From: UBA5794 sp965368815
Lineage (GTDB): Bacteria > Actinomycetota > Acidimicrobiia > Spongiisociales > UBA5794
Assembly (NCBI GenBank): GCA_965368815.1
Contig: CBDUOH010000075.1
Span: 1 to 9,784, forward strand
Reading direction: 5' to 3'
Length of the DNA: 9,784 nucleotides
Part shown: positions 1 through 6,060 of the stretch, piece by piece
Position numbering within the stretch: position 1 is the stretch's first letter
Layout of the letters: the number at the start of each line of letters is the position of its first letter
Made by a program: the position numbers and the translations under genes
The notes under the pieces: model-generated
The model's database searches: none
Seen by the model: only the letters and a program-made list of their open reading frames with translations
Told to the model about the DNA's origin: nothing

Positions 1-1352
1 CCGGATTCTCGATGGCAGACGCCGACAACCTGCGAAAGGCGATGGGGAAGAAGATTCCGGCTCTGATGAAGGAGCAGGAGGAGCGGTTCGTCGCCGGAAC
101 GATCGCAAAAGGACACGACGAACAGCTCGGCAAGGACCTGTTCGGGTTCATCGAGCACTTTGCAGGCTACGGATTCAACAAGTCGCACTCAGCGGCGTAT
201 GCCTTGGTGGCGTACCAGACGGCTTGGCTCAAGGTCCACTACCCGGCCGAGTACATGGCAGCGCTCCTCACGGCCGTCAAGCGTGACAAGGACAAAACGG
301 CGGCCTACCTCCACGAGTGTCGGATGATGGGCATCACCGTCGGCGTACCCGGGGTCAACGTGTCCGAACGCGACTTCCTGGCTCACGACGGTGCGATCAT
401 CTTCGGTCTTTCGGCGGTCCGCAATGTCGGTGAGGCCGTCACCGACCTGATCGTCGCCGAGCGGATCGAGAACGGACCGTACAAGGACTTCTTCGACTTC
501 ATCGACAGGGTCGATGTGTCCGTACTGAACAAGCGGACGATCGAATCGATGATCAAAGCTGGTGCGTTCGACAACCTTGGCCATCCTCGTCGTGGACTTC
601 TCGAGGTCGCGCATGCGACGGTCGATGCCACCGTGAATCGTCGCCGCGCCGAGGAGGCGGGTCAGTTCAGTCTCTTCGGGGGTGCAAGTTCGGAGGTGTC
701 CGACGTCAAGCAGGAGATCCCGGACCACGAGTGGGACAAGAAGGTCAAGCTCGCGTTCGAGAAAGAGATGCTCGGTCTGTACATATCGGATCATCCGCTG
801 CTCGGTGTCGAACGGCGCATGGCAGCGATGACCGACACCGAGATTCCCGACCTGTGGGATCGCGAGGACCGCTCCCAAGCCACCATCGGAGGAGTCATCG
901 GTGCTTTGAACCGGAGATATACCCGAGGGGGTGAGCCGATGGTGTACTTCACCCTTGAGGGCTTGTCAGGCAGTGTTGAGGCTGTTGCGTTCCCGAAGAC
1001 CGTTGCCGAGTATGGGCCGATGATCCGTCAGGACGCCGTCGTTGTCCTCAAGGGTCGCATCGACCACCGCGGTGATGACGTGAAGTTCATGGTGTCGCAC
1101 GTCAGCGAACCCGAGCTGACCTCGGACGGCAGCGTACGGGTGCAGGTGTCGGCGTCCCGGATGTCAGCGACCGTGGCGCAGAAACTCAAGGACGTGCTCG
1201 CGAATCATCCGGGGTCGTCTCCCGTGTTCATCCACATGACCGGCGAGTCCGGTGTCCGGATCGTGCGCGTGAGTTCCGAGTTCGCCGTCAACCCCCGCTC
1301 TGCCCTGTTCGCCGAACTGCGTGAGATGTTCGGACCCACAGGCGTCATCTAG
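1..1352 (+). CDS. dnaE: DNA polymerase III alpha subunit, C-terminal part (5' end cut by window edge)
   Basis: This is the catalytic subunit of the replicative DNA polymerase, acting in the replisome. The reading frame is already open at base 3, so the gene starts outside the window; the ATG at 12 is internal. About 449 C-terminal residues of a protein usually near 1180 residues are present. Visible landmarks are the RKAMGKK stretch and the GYGFNKSHSAAYALVAYQTA signature (about nt 165-224), both typical of the bacterial DnaE fingers region. They are followed by a helix-hairpin-helix segment (FFDFIDRVDVSVLNKRTIES, about nt 490-550), the KEMLGLYISDHPL motif, and an OB-fold (about nt 880-1075). 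The C-terminal domain, which in this family contacts the clamp-loader tau subunit, contains NHPGSSPV. The tau-type tail favours housekeeping DnaE1 over the mutagenic DnaE2/ImuC. The gene ends in TAG, 12 bp from the convergent bagB stop. Confidence 0.97.
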   Translation, partial: GFSMADADNLRKAMGKKIPALMKEQEERFVAGTIAKGHDEQLGKDLFGFIEHFAGYGFNKSHSAAYALVAYQTAWLKVHYPAEYMAALLTAVKRDKDKTAAYLHECRMMGITVGVPGVNVSERDFLAHDGAIIFGLSAVRNVGEAVTDLIVAERIENGPYKDFFDFIDRVDVSVLNKRTIESMIKAGAFDNLGHPRRGLLEVAHATVDATVNRRRAEEAGQFSLFGGASSEVSDVKQEIPDHEWDKKVKLAFEKEMLGLYISDHPLLGVERRMAAMTDTEIPDLWDREDRSQATIGGVIGALNRRYTRGGEPMVYFTLEGLSGSVEAVAFPKTVAEYGPMIRQDAVVVLKGRIDHRGDDVKFMVSHVSEPELTSDGSVRVQVSASRMSATVAQKLKDVLANHPGSSPVFIHMTGESGVRIVRVSSEFAVNPRSALFAELREMFGPTGVI

Positions 1353-1357
1353 CCGCC

Positions 1358-1371
1358 CGGGTCTTCACCCG
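1358..1371. terminator. Small hairpin between convergent dnaE and bagB stops
   Basis: CGGGT (1358-1362) and ACCCG (1367-1371) form a perfect 5-bp stem around a CTTC loop. It lies in the 12-bp gap between the dnaE stop and the bagB stop and runs into the end of bagB. It is symmetric, so it could act on both transcripts. It has no T-tract on either strand and the stem is short, so it may be chance. No better terminator is visible for either gene. Confidence 0.25.
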
Positions 1372-2402
1372 AGCCAGCGAGCGACCTCGACGGAATCGAC
1401 GAGCGAAGCGAGGTCATCGAGGGTCTCGGGCGGGGGTACGGACCAAGGAATCTCGTGCACCTCGACACCGAAGCGGGCGGCAAGCTCCTCCGATGCGTCG
1501 CGCTGTCTGCGGGCCTCCGACGCCCACCGCTGCAGGTTGACGCGCACATCGGCAGGGACAGAGCGGGTACCGATGTCAGGCGCACCTGACGCTTCGATCC
1601 AGGCGATGGGCAGCGTCTGGTTGAACAGGACGGCCTCGGGGGTGATCCTCATGCCTGCGAGCTTCTCGAAGAACCGTCCCACTTCCCGCAGCGGTGTTGG
1701 ATCAGCGGTCGTGGCGATGATGGTTGTCGCACCGCGCAGATGACGTTCGATGGTCTTCGATCGGTTGGACAGCTGGTCGTACATGGTGCGCAGATCGATG
1801 AGGAAATCGGCGACATCGGCCAGCATCGGCCCCCCGAGGACGGTGTCGGCAAGTCTCAGCATGGGTCGCGCCGTGACCCGGTACAGGAGGTTCCGCCCCG
1901 GGAGATGCGATCCGGTGAGCCATCTCAGCAGACGTCCCGATACGAGGTCGCCCGTCCGTGCCGGGGCGAGGAAGAAGTCGATTCCGCCCTCCGACGGTGG
2001 TGTGTCGATCACGATGACGTCGTATTTTCCCGATTCGATCAGTGTCGCCATGCGTTCACCGGCGGCGTACGCCTGTGCGGCAGGGAACCGATCAGCGATT
2101 GCCCGGAAGTACGGGTTCACGAGGAGACGGTCCGCAACGTCGGGATCGGCATACCGATGGATGATGGCCTCCCACGAGGCGGAGACATCGAGCATCGCTG
2201 CGGACAACAGCGGTTCTGCAGCCACCGGTTCCGGCTCGTCACCGAGCCCTTCGACCGAAAGTGCATCTGCGAGGCGTCTCGCCGGGTCGATTGTCAGAAC
2301 GATGGTTCTTGCTCCCTGTCGTGCGAGGCTCACGGCGATGGCGGCCGACAGGGTCGTTTTCCCGACGCCGCCAGCCCCCGCGGTGATGATGGCGCGTGTC
2401 AT
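1365..2402 (-). CDS. bagB: GET3/ArsA-family P-loop ATPase, BagB-like (Rv3680-type) subunit
   Basis: This is a 345-residue cytosolic ATPase of the SIMIBI class (ArsA/GET3 family). The P-loop is GAGGVGKT (residues 9-16), with the nucleotide-binding K15. The family's signature lysine position (GKGG) is alanine here, as I recall for Rv3680 of M. tuberculosis. Switch I is TIDPARRLAD (D39) and switch II is DTPPS (133-137). The resemblance to Rv3680 around VLTIDPA(R/K)RLA is close. The start is an ATG inside the ATGA overlap with the stop of bagA, with no Shine-Dalgarno sequence, so translation is probably coupled to bagA. Rv3679/Rv3680 are known as a heterodimer related to eukaryotic GET3, and the same pairing is inferred here. 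There are no arsenic genes nearby and no CxxC or Cys-rich metal site, so arsenite transport is unlikely. The physiological client is not known from sequence. Confidence 0.88.
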   Translation of the reverse strand: MTRAIITAGAGGVGKTTLSAAIAVSLARQGARTIVLTIDPARRLADALSVEGLGDEPEPVAAEPLLSAAMLDVSASWEAIIHRYADPDVADRLLVNPYFRAIADRFPAAQAYAAGERMATLIESGKYDVIVIDTPPSEGGIDFFLAPARTGDLVSGRLLRWLTGSHLPGRNLLYRVTARPMLRLADTVLGGPMLADVADFLIDLRTMYDQLSNRSKTIERHLRGATTIIATTADPTPLREVGRFFEKLAGMRITPEAVLFNQTLPIAWIEASGAPDIGTRSVPADVRVNLQRWASEARRQRDASEELAARFGVEVHEIPWSVPPPETLDDLASLVDSVEVARWLG

Positions 2403-3256
2403 GGCGTCGCCAGCGAGTCAGCGAGTTGGAGCGCAACTTCACCTGGCGTGAACACGCCCATGAGATACGGCAGCGTGACGTCCGAGGCGATGGCATCCCC
2501 CCAGATGCCCTGGAACCGTTCCATCTCGAGCTGGTGCACAGCAGCCTCACGAAACGGCCCTGCGGGTATGGCATCGACCTGCTTGGCCGTGAACGTGGCG
2601 TGCGCCAGCGTCCTGTTCATGATGATCGTCGGCATCGGGCACAGCGCTTCGCTGGCCATCACCTCAAGCGACTCGAGCGTCTCGATCACCGGCAGCTCTG
2701 CGGGGGTCGTCACGAGGACAACGCTCGTTGTTGCTGGGTCGGTGATCGTGTCCGTGATCGCCTCGGCCTGCCTGCGGACGTTCCCCGTTCGGACAAGGTC
2801 GGCGATCGTCGACGGCGCACGCAGATACGATTGGAACTGGCCGAGCGAGGGTGTGTCCACGATCACGGCGTCCCACCTGCCCTTCCAGAGTTCATAGACG
2901 GGTTTGCCGATGCTGATGATCTCGCGCACGCCCGGGGCCGTATCGACGAGTACGGTCAGCGCTGCAGCGATGCTCTTCGTCGGAGCTCCTTGGGGCACAT
3001 GGAGCTGCGTCTTGAGGTATTCGTCAAGCGCTTCGGACCTCACCATCGTGAGTGCGGAGATCCCAGGGCGAACGACGCTCGGGGCGTAGGTCAGCTCGTG
3101 CGCCCGAAGGTGGTCGGCGAGTCCGCTACCCATCCCCAGATCGACCGCGAGGACGTTTTCACCGCGCCGCGCCCGTTCGATCGCGATCGCTGCCGTCACG
3201 GCCGATTTGCCGGTGCCTCCCTTGCCGGAAACGAGCACGAGATCGCTACTGAGCAT
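2399..3256 (-). CDS. bagA: GET3/ArsA-family P-loop ATPase, BagA-like (Rv3679-type) subunit
   Basis: This is a 285-residue ATPase, the first gene of the bagA-bagB operon. The deviant Walker A motif GKGGTGKS (11-18) carries both the signature lysine K12, which in this superfamily reaches into the partner subunit's ATP site, and K17. VDTPS (133-137) is the switch II region. The segment APGVREIISIGK (107-118) resembles Rv3679 (APGLRDVLLTGK, from memory). The usual switch I DPA is absent and reads VDLGMGSG instead, as in BagA-type subunits. The protein is shorter than Rv3679 (about 340 residues). The frame stays open upstream to 3421, but the ATG at 3256 is chosen because the P-loop begins eight residues later and a -10 box sits 6 nt upstream, consistent with a leaderless transcript. 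It is divergent from the small gene at 3325. Confidence 0.88.
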   Translation of the reverse strand: MLSSDLVLVSGKGGTGKSAVTAAIAIERARRGENVLAVDLGMGSGLADHLRAHELTYAPSVVRPGISALTMVRSEALDEYLKTQLHVPQGAPTKSIAAALTVLVDTAPGVREIISIGKPVYELWKGRWDAVIVDTPSLGQFQSYLRAPSTIADLVRTGNVRRQAEAITDTITDPATTSVVLVTTPAELPVIETLESLEVMASEALCPMPTIIMNRTLAHATFTAKQVDAIPAGPFREAAVHQLEMERFQGIWGDAIASDVTLPYLMGVFTPGEVALQLADSLATP

Positions 3257-3262
3257 GGTTTG

Positions 3263-3268
3263 AGCGTA
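3263..3268 (-). promoter_or_regulatory. -10 box TACGCT of bagA-bagB, leaderless layout
   Basis: Read on the minus strand, GGTACGCT is followed by exactly 6 nt (CAAACC) and then the bagA ATG. A transcript beginning about 7 nt after the -10 box would start at the ATG itself. There is no Shine-Dalgarno sequence and no convincing -35 hexamer. Confidence 0.5.
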
Positions 3269-3292
3269 CCGTGGCAAGGTCGGCAGGGTGCC

Positions 3293-3318
3293 TACTCTGC
3301 TGTCGAACGCACCAGGAG
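3293..3318 (+). promoter_or_regulatory. -10 box TACTCT and Shine-Dalgarno AGGAG of the 70-aa gene
   Basis: TACTCT (3293-3298) is a -10-like hexamer. AGGAG (3314-3318) stands 6 nt before the ATG at 3325. This is the only gene in the window with a clear Shine-Dalgarno sequence, so it would have a leader of about 20 nt, unlike its leaderless-looking neighbours. The box lies about 25 bp from the divergent bagA -10 box. Confidence 0.5.
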
Positions 3319-3324
3319 TGAGGC

Positions 3325-3537
3325 ATGGCAAAACTTGATATGGACGAGTTCCTCGAGCGCTTCCGTCGCCGAGCAGATGCGGTGAGGGAGCGCGGGGTCC
3401 CACCGCTCGAGGGCGAAGCACGCAAGCAGTTCATCGAGAGCGCAGAGAAGGATTACCTCGACTACTCATTGGTCGCATCTGCCTCATGGACCGTCGAGGG
3501 TGACGATCTCGTCCTGAGAATTCCGATCTCAGGCTGA
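3325..3537 (+). CDS. Small acidic/basic protein of unknown function, 70 aa
   Basis: I do not recognise a named family. The 70-residue product is soluble, with no signal peptide or membrane segment. Residues 1-25 are highly charged and helical (DEFLERFRRRADAVRERG). They are followed by a PPLEGEAR turn, a second helix (KQFIESAEKDYLDYS), and a short C-terminal part that looks like two beta strands (ASWTVEGDD, LVLRIPI). Evidence that it is real: a good AGGAG ribosome site 6 nt before the ATG, a -10 box upstream, charged periodic composition unlike a chance frame, and a position filling the gap between bagA and the ThyX-like gene. It is divergent from bagA (68 bp between starts), and its last 9 bp overlap the end of the ThyX-like gene on the other strand. 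A functional link to BagA/BagB is possible but only suggested by position. Confidence 0.78.
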   Translation: MAKLDMDEFLERFRRRADAVRERGVPPLEGEARKQFIESAEKDYLDYSLVASASWTVEGDDLVLRIPISG

Positions 3538-5205
3538 GGGATCCTCGATGCCGAGGGCTGCGCGCTTGGCGGCGGCCCTGCGCTCGGTCGCAAGCCGGGC
3601 GAGTTCGTGGTCCTCGTGATCGACGAACTTCATCGCAGCGGCGATGCGTCGATGGCCGGCAACATCGCGGATCGCGGTGTGCATGTCCTGGCACACCTTG
3701 CGATAGTCGGGATGTCCTCCCTGCTGGGTTCGCAGCTCGATCATGTGAAATGCTTCGCGGGCGTTCAGGTTCATGGAGAACCGGACGTTCTGAGCGAACG
3801 GGACGACGTACTGTGCGACGTTCGGGGTTGTCTCGTCCGACAGCCGTTCGTAGAAGGCGGCGGAGTCGGCCATCGACCGATCCCATATCGACGTTGCGCC
3901 CACGTCGTCGATTGCCTGAGGCGTGACATATCCGTTGGCCGGCCCAAGCGGCTGCCATTCGAGCGTCAGCATGCGGTGCCGTTGGAGGTCGCGGAAGATG
4001 CCGTAGTCGCACAGGACATCGAACCGGTAGAACGTCTGTTCCATGCCCCGGCCCGGTTTGTGTCTGCGGTTGGTCCGATCGCCGACGTAGGCAGCGAAGA
4101 TCTCGTCGATCTCGGCCTCGGTCATGGATGCAACGGCTTCGCGGATCTGGGCGTCGGGGAGGTTCGTGTACGCATAGAGGGCAGCGGCAGCGACCTTGCG
4201 TTCCCCATCGGGGTCGAACTCAACGAGCGTGACCTGGGGAGCTGTCTCGGGCTCGAGGTCCAGCCTGGCTGCGACAGCGTGCATCTTGTCCGAGATGTCG
4301 GCGAAATATGCTGACCACACGCCCCCTCGATCAGGGACGTCGACCCGCTTCATGAACGAAGGAATCATGACGCGGAGCTCCCGCAGCATCTGTTCGGCGA
4401 ACCACCGGACCTCGTCGAGCGGGTTGGCGCGCATGCGGAGCAGGAGTGCCTCGTACGCCTGGCCCGAAGCGAAGATGCCGACGTTCGAGGTCGTCGCAGC
4501 CGGAAGCAGACCCCGAGCGTCGTCACAGGCTTTGGCCCGGATGGTGGACTTCCACACGAACTGGGAATCACCGTCCTGTTTGGGGTACAGCGTCTCGTAG
4601 TAGGCGACGAGTTTCGCAACGACGTGTGAATACGTCTCGAACTGGTTGTCCAGATGCTTTCGATAGGCCGCGGCGAGCGCGCCCGCACCGACCTCGGTCG
4701 GTGTGTGATATCGATATCGGTCGCCAAGCTTCTGGTCGTAGAAGATGTATCGCGTCGATTGTTCCAGATAGCTTGCAAGCCGTCCCCACTCGAGGACTTT
4801 CGTGAGGATGTTGGACGCCTGTTCGACGGCGAGGTGTGCTCCGCCGAGCTGGGCAACGGAGTCGTCTCCATACTGGGTGAAGACCGTGTCGTAGAGCTTT
4901 TCGGCACGATCGATCCCCGTTGGTCCGTCGGGCGACTCGACGGCGGCGATTGCTGCGATCCCGGCTTCGGGCGACCCGACGAATTCATCGAGGAAGAGGC
5001 GACGCACCGATTTGGGCGATCTGCTGTATCGGGCGAACAAGGCACCCTTGACGACCTCGGGCAGCCCCTTGATGCCGAACACGGGTAGGTCGGCGTTGGT
5101 GAAATACCGGTTGATCGTGGCCAGTTCGGAGGCTGTGAACTCCTCGACATGGAACATCGGCTTCGGAGTCTGCTCCGGCACGGGGGTGAGCCTTTCGGGT
5201 CGCAT
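3529..5205 (-). CDS. Double-domain ThyX-like protein (FAD-dependent thymidylate synthase superfamily)
   Basis: The product is about 558 residues from the ATG at 5205, roughly twice a normal ThyX (about 220-250), and carries two ThyX-like domains. Domain 1 (about 15-300) contains GDDSVAQLGGAH and then WGRLASYLEQSTRY (140-153), which aligns with the ThyX signature RHRxxSxxxxSxRY except that the first R and H are W and G. It also has a second family block (SNVGIFASGQAYEALLLRMR). Domain 2 (about 325-530) has RDLQRHRMLTLEWQP (404-419), which keeps RHR but has proline where ThyX has serine and lacks the following SxRY. It is followed by NLNAREAFHMIELR, like the ThyX C-terminal substrate block. ThyX makes dTMP from dUMP with FAD, NADPH and methylene-tetrahydrofolate, but whether this protein does so is open. 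An in-frame TTG at 5250 would add 15 residues and ATG 5157 would remove 16. None has a ribosome site; 5205 fits the promoter box best. Confidence 0.85.
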   Translation of the reverse strand: MRPERLTPVPEQTPKPMFHVEEFTASELATINRYFTNADLPVFGIKGLPEVVKGALFARYSRSPKSVRRLFLDEFVGSPEAGIAAIAAVESPDGPTGIDRAEKLYDTVFTQYGDDSVAQLGGAHLAVEQASNILTKVLEWGRLASYLEQSTRYIFYDQKLGDRYRYHTPTEVGAGALAAAYRKHLDNQFETYSHVVAKLVAYYETLYPKQDGDSQFVWKSTIRAKACDDARGLLPAATTSNVGIFASGQAYEALLLRMRANPLDEVRWFAEQMLRELRVMIPSFMKRVDVPDRGGVWSAYFADISDKMHAVAARLDLEPETAPQVTLVEFDPDGERKVAAAALYAYTNLPDAQIREAVASMTEAEIDEIFAAYVGDRTNRRHKPGRGMEQTFYRFDVLCDYGIFRDLQRHRMLTLEWQPLGPANGYVTPQAIDDVGATSIWDRSMADSAAFYERLSDETTPNVAQYVVPFAQNVRFSMNLNAREAFHMIELRTQQGGHPDYRKVCQDMHTAIRDVAGHRRIAAAMKFVDHEDHELARLATERRAAAKRAALGIEDPSA

Positions 5206-5220
5206 GGGACGTCGGAGCGA

Positions 5221-5250
5221 ACCGTACCGCTGCGGCGGGTTCTTAGCCAA
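5221..5250 (-). promoter_or_regulatory. Candidate promoter of the ThyX-like gene (TTGGCT-N18-TACGGT)
   Basis: On the minus strand TTGGCT (5245-5250) lies 18 nt before TACGGT (5221-5226), which has the same GG prefix as other -10 boxes in the window. The ATG at 5205 follows 15 nt later, giving a very short leader of about 8 nt. If this is the promoter, the TTG start at 5250 is impossible because it lies within the -35 hexamer. Confidence 0.4.
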
Positions 5251-5269
5251 CAGCGCCCGTTGGAGGTTT

Positions 5270-5292
5270 CATTCGACGGGTGGTGTCGAATG
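5270..5292. promoter_or_regulatory. Perfect inverted repeat CATTCGAC-N7-GTCGAATG, candidate operator
   Basis: CATTCGAC (5270-5277) and GTCGAATG (5285-5292) are exact reverse complements separated by 7 nt. The element lies in the intergenic region between the divergent ThyX-like gene and the 86-aa membrane protein gene. It is about 20 bp upstream of the former's candidate -35 and about 25 bp upstream of the latter's -10. It does not match the actinobacterial LexA box (TCGAAC-N4-GTTCGA). An operator for a dimeric regulator is the simplest reading. Confidence 0.45.
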
Positions 5293-5317
5293 GTCGTGAG
5301 CATGGGTGCCTGCTCGA

Positions 5318-5323
5318 TAGCAT
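5318..5323 (+). promoter_or_regulatory. -10 box TAGCAT of the 86-aa membrane protein gene, leaderless layout
   Basis: TAGCAT is followed by 6 nt (TGCAAC) and then the GTG start at 5330. This is the same -10-to-start distance as for bagA, the 149-aa gene and the thioesterase gene. There is no Shine-Dalgarno sequence, which supports both leaderless translation and the choice of this GTG. Confidence 0.45.
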
Positions 5324-5329
5324 TGCAAC

Positions 5330-5590
5330 GTGGTTGTCGTACGAATCGTGCTTGGTGCGTTGATAGCGCTCTTGGTGGTCGCCGTCGCTGTGCCTGCAGT
5401 CGTGCTGATGGATCTCGTCATCGGCGGGTCCGGGCTCGGCATGTGTCCCGGTGGGCTCGGCGCCTGTGACACGTCGTTGTTCACGCTGCTCGAAATGGCC
5501 TTGGTCTTGTCCGTCGTGGTCACCGCCCTCGGCTTCGCCGTCGCTGGCTGTGTGAGGTTCCTGTCACGCTCGCAGCGGCCAAAGGTGTGA
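5330..5590 (+). CDS. Small membrane protein with two predicted TM helices, unknown function
   Basis: I do not recognise the family. The 86-residue product has one basic residue at the front (R5), a hydrophobic helix at about 6-27, and a short glycine-rich loop with two cysteines (C39 and C46, in MCPGGLGAC). A second helix spans about 50-73, and the tail is short and basic (RFLSRSQRPK). The pattern is an integral membrane hairpin, not a cleaved secreted protein. The positive tail and N-terminus suggest both ends are cytoplasmic, leaving the two cysteines outside, where they could form a disulfide. The GTG start is supported by a -10 box 6 nt upstream. Its TGA overlaps a GTG that could open the next gene (GTGA), so the two are probably one expression unit. 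Confidence 0.7.
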   Translation: MVVVRIVLGALIALLVVAVAVPAVVLMDLVIGGSGLGMCPGGLGACDTSLFTLLEMALVLSVVVTALGFAVAGCVRFLSRSQRPKV

Positions 5591-5598
5591 GCGGAAGG

Positions 5599-5604
5599 TA
5601 CGAT
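5599..5604 (+). promoter_or_regulatory. -10 box TACGAT before ATG 5611, decides the start of the 149-aa gene
   Basis: GGTACGAT ends exactly 6 nt (CCAAGG) before the ATG at 5611, the same layout as the other leaderless candidates here. It lies inside the longer frame that would start at GTG 5587. The box therefore argues that 5611 is the main start and that this gene has its own promoter in addition to read-through from the 86-aa gene. Confidence 0.45.
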
Positions 5605-5610
5605 CCAAGG

Positions 5611-6060
5611 ATGCAACCGTCACGTGAAGGCCAGTCAGCCGATAGAGACCTAACGCTTGGCGAGCGGTTGCCTGACTACCTCGCTGTCTTCGGCGTCGGT
5701 CTCGCAGGGTCAGCGGTTGCGGGGCTTGTCATCTCACTGATCTGGAACGTGAAGGTCGCGGAGGCCATCGGATACTCGATCGTGTTCTACGGCATCATCC
5801 TGTTGCTGGCTGGGGGTGCGACGGGCGGCGGATACACGAGTCTTGGGATCGGAGCAGCGGGAGCGTTGTTCGGCGGTCGTCGCGTCGACGAGGCCTCTGA
5901 GGATCTCGGCGAGACGTGGAGCGAGCAGACGAAGAAGACACCGCGTGAACGGCTGCGTGAGGGTCTTCGTCCCGAGGCGAACGCGCGTGCGTTCTGGCAG
6001 GTGATTGCAGGCTTCGTCTACATCGCCATCGGGGTCGGGCTCGCGGCGGTCCTTGCCTAG
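5611..6060 (+). CDS. Integral membrane protein with about three TM helices, unknown function
   Basis: The product is 149 residues from ATG 5611. A GTG at 5587, overlapping the previous stop as GTGA, would give 157. A hydrophilic N-terminus (about 1-20) is followed by hydrophobic helices at about 22-44 and 51-70, then a glycine-rich stretch (GGATGGGYTSLGIGAAGALFGG, 68-89 in part) that may form another helix or re-entrant loop. A charged segment of about 37 residues (DEASEDLGETWSEQTK, then RERLREGLRPEAN) precedes a final helix at about 128-148. I do not recognise the family; nothing catalytic is evident. It follows the 86-aa membrane protein closely, so the two may act together. Its TAG stop lies in the CTAG at 6057-6060, which also supplies the stop of the thioesterase on the opposite strand. 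Confidence 0.75.
   Translation: MQPSREGQSADRDLTLGERLPDYLAVFGVGLAGSAVAGLVISLIWNVKVAEAIGYSIVFYGIILLLAGGATGGGYTSLGIGAAGALFGGRRVDEASEDLGETWSEQTKKTPRERLREGLRPEANARAFWQVIAGFVYIAIGVGLAAVLA

Noticed and set aside
1740..2897. Long plus-strand open frame (385 codons) opposite bagB and bagA
   Set aside because: It is the antisense shadow of two clear P-loop ATPase genes. Its translation is arginine-, serine- and histidine-rich with no domain, as expected of GC-rich antisense frames.
1365..3256. Arsenite-transport ATPase (ArsA) operon
   Set aside because: Two separate half-size subunits of Rv3679/Rv3680 type, with no arsR, arsB, arsD or metal-binding cysteines nearby.
2396..3385. Plus-strand open frame (329 codons) opposite bagA and running into the 70-aa gene
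   Set aside because: Low-complexity basic translation, no family motifs, and it conflicts with both bagA and the small gene's own start signals.
3257..3421. Upstream extension of BagA by 55 residues
   Set aside because: It would place a proline/arginine-rich stretch before the P-loop and cross the divergent 70-aa gene with its Shine-Dalgarno site.
5270..5292. LexA (SOS) box
   Set aside because: The actinobacterial SOS box is TCGAAC-N4-GTTCGA. The half-sites here are in the opposite order with a 7-nt spacer.
5269..5616. Minus-strand frame opposite the 86-aa membrane protein
   Set aside because: Threonine/serine-rich antisense translation. The plus-strand frame has a plausible promoter and coherent membrane helices.
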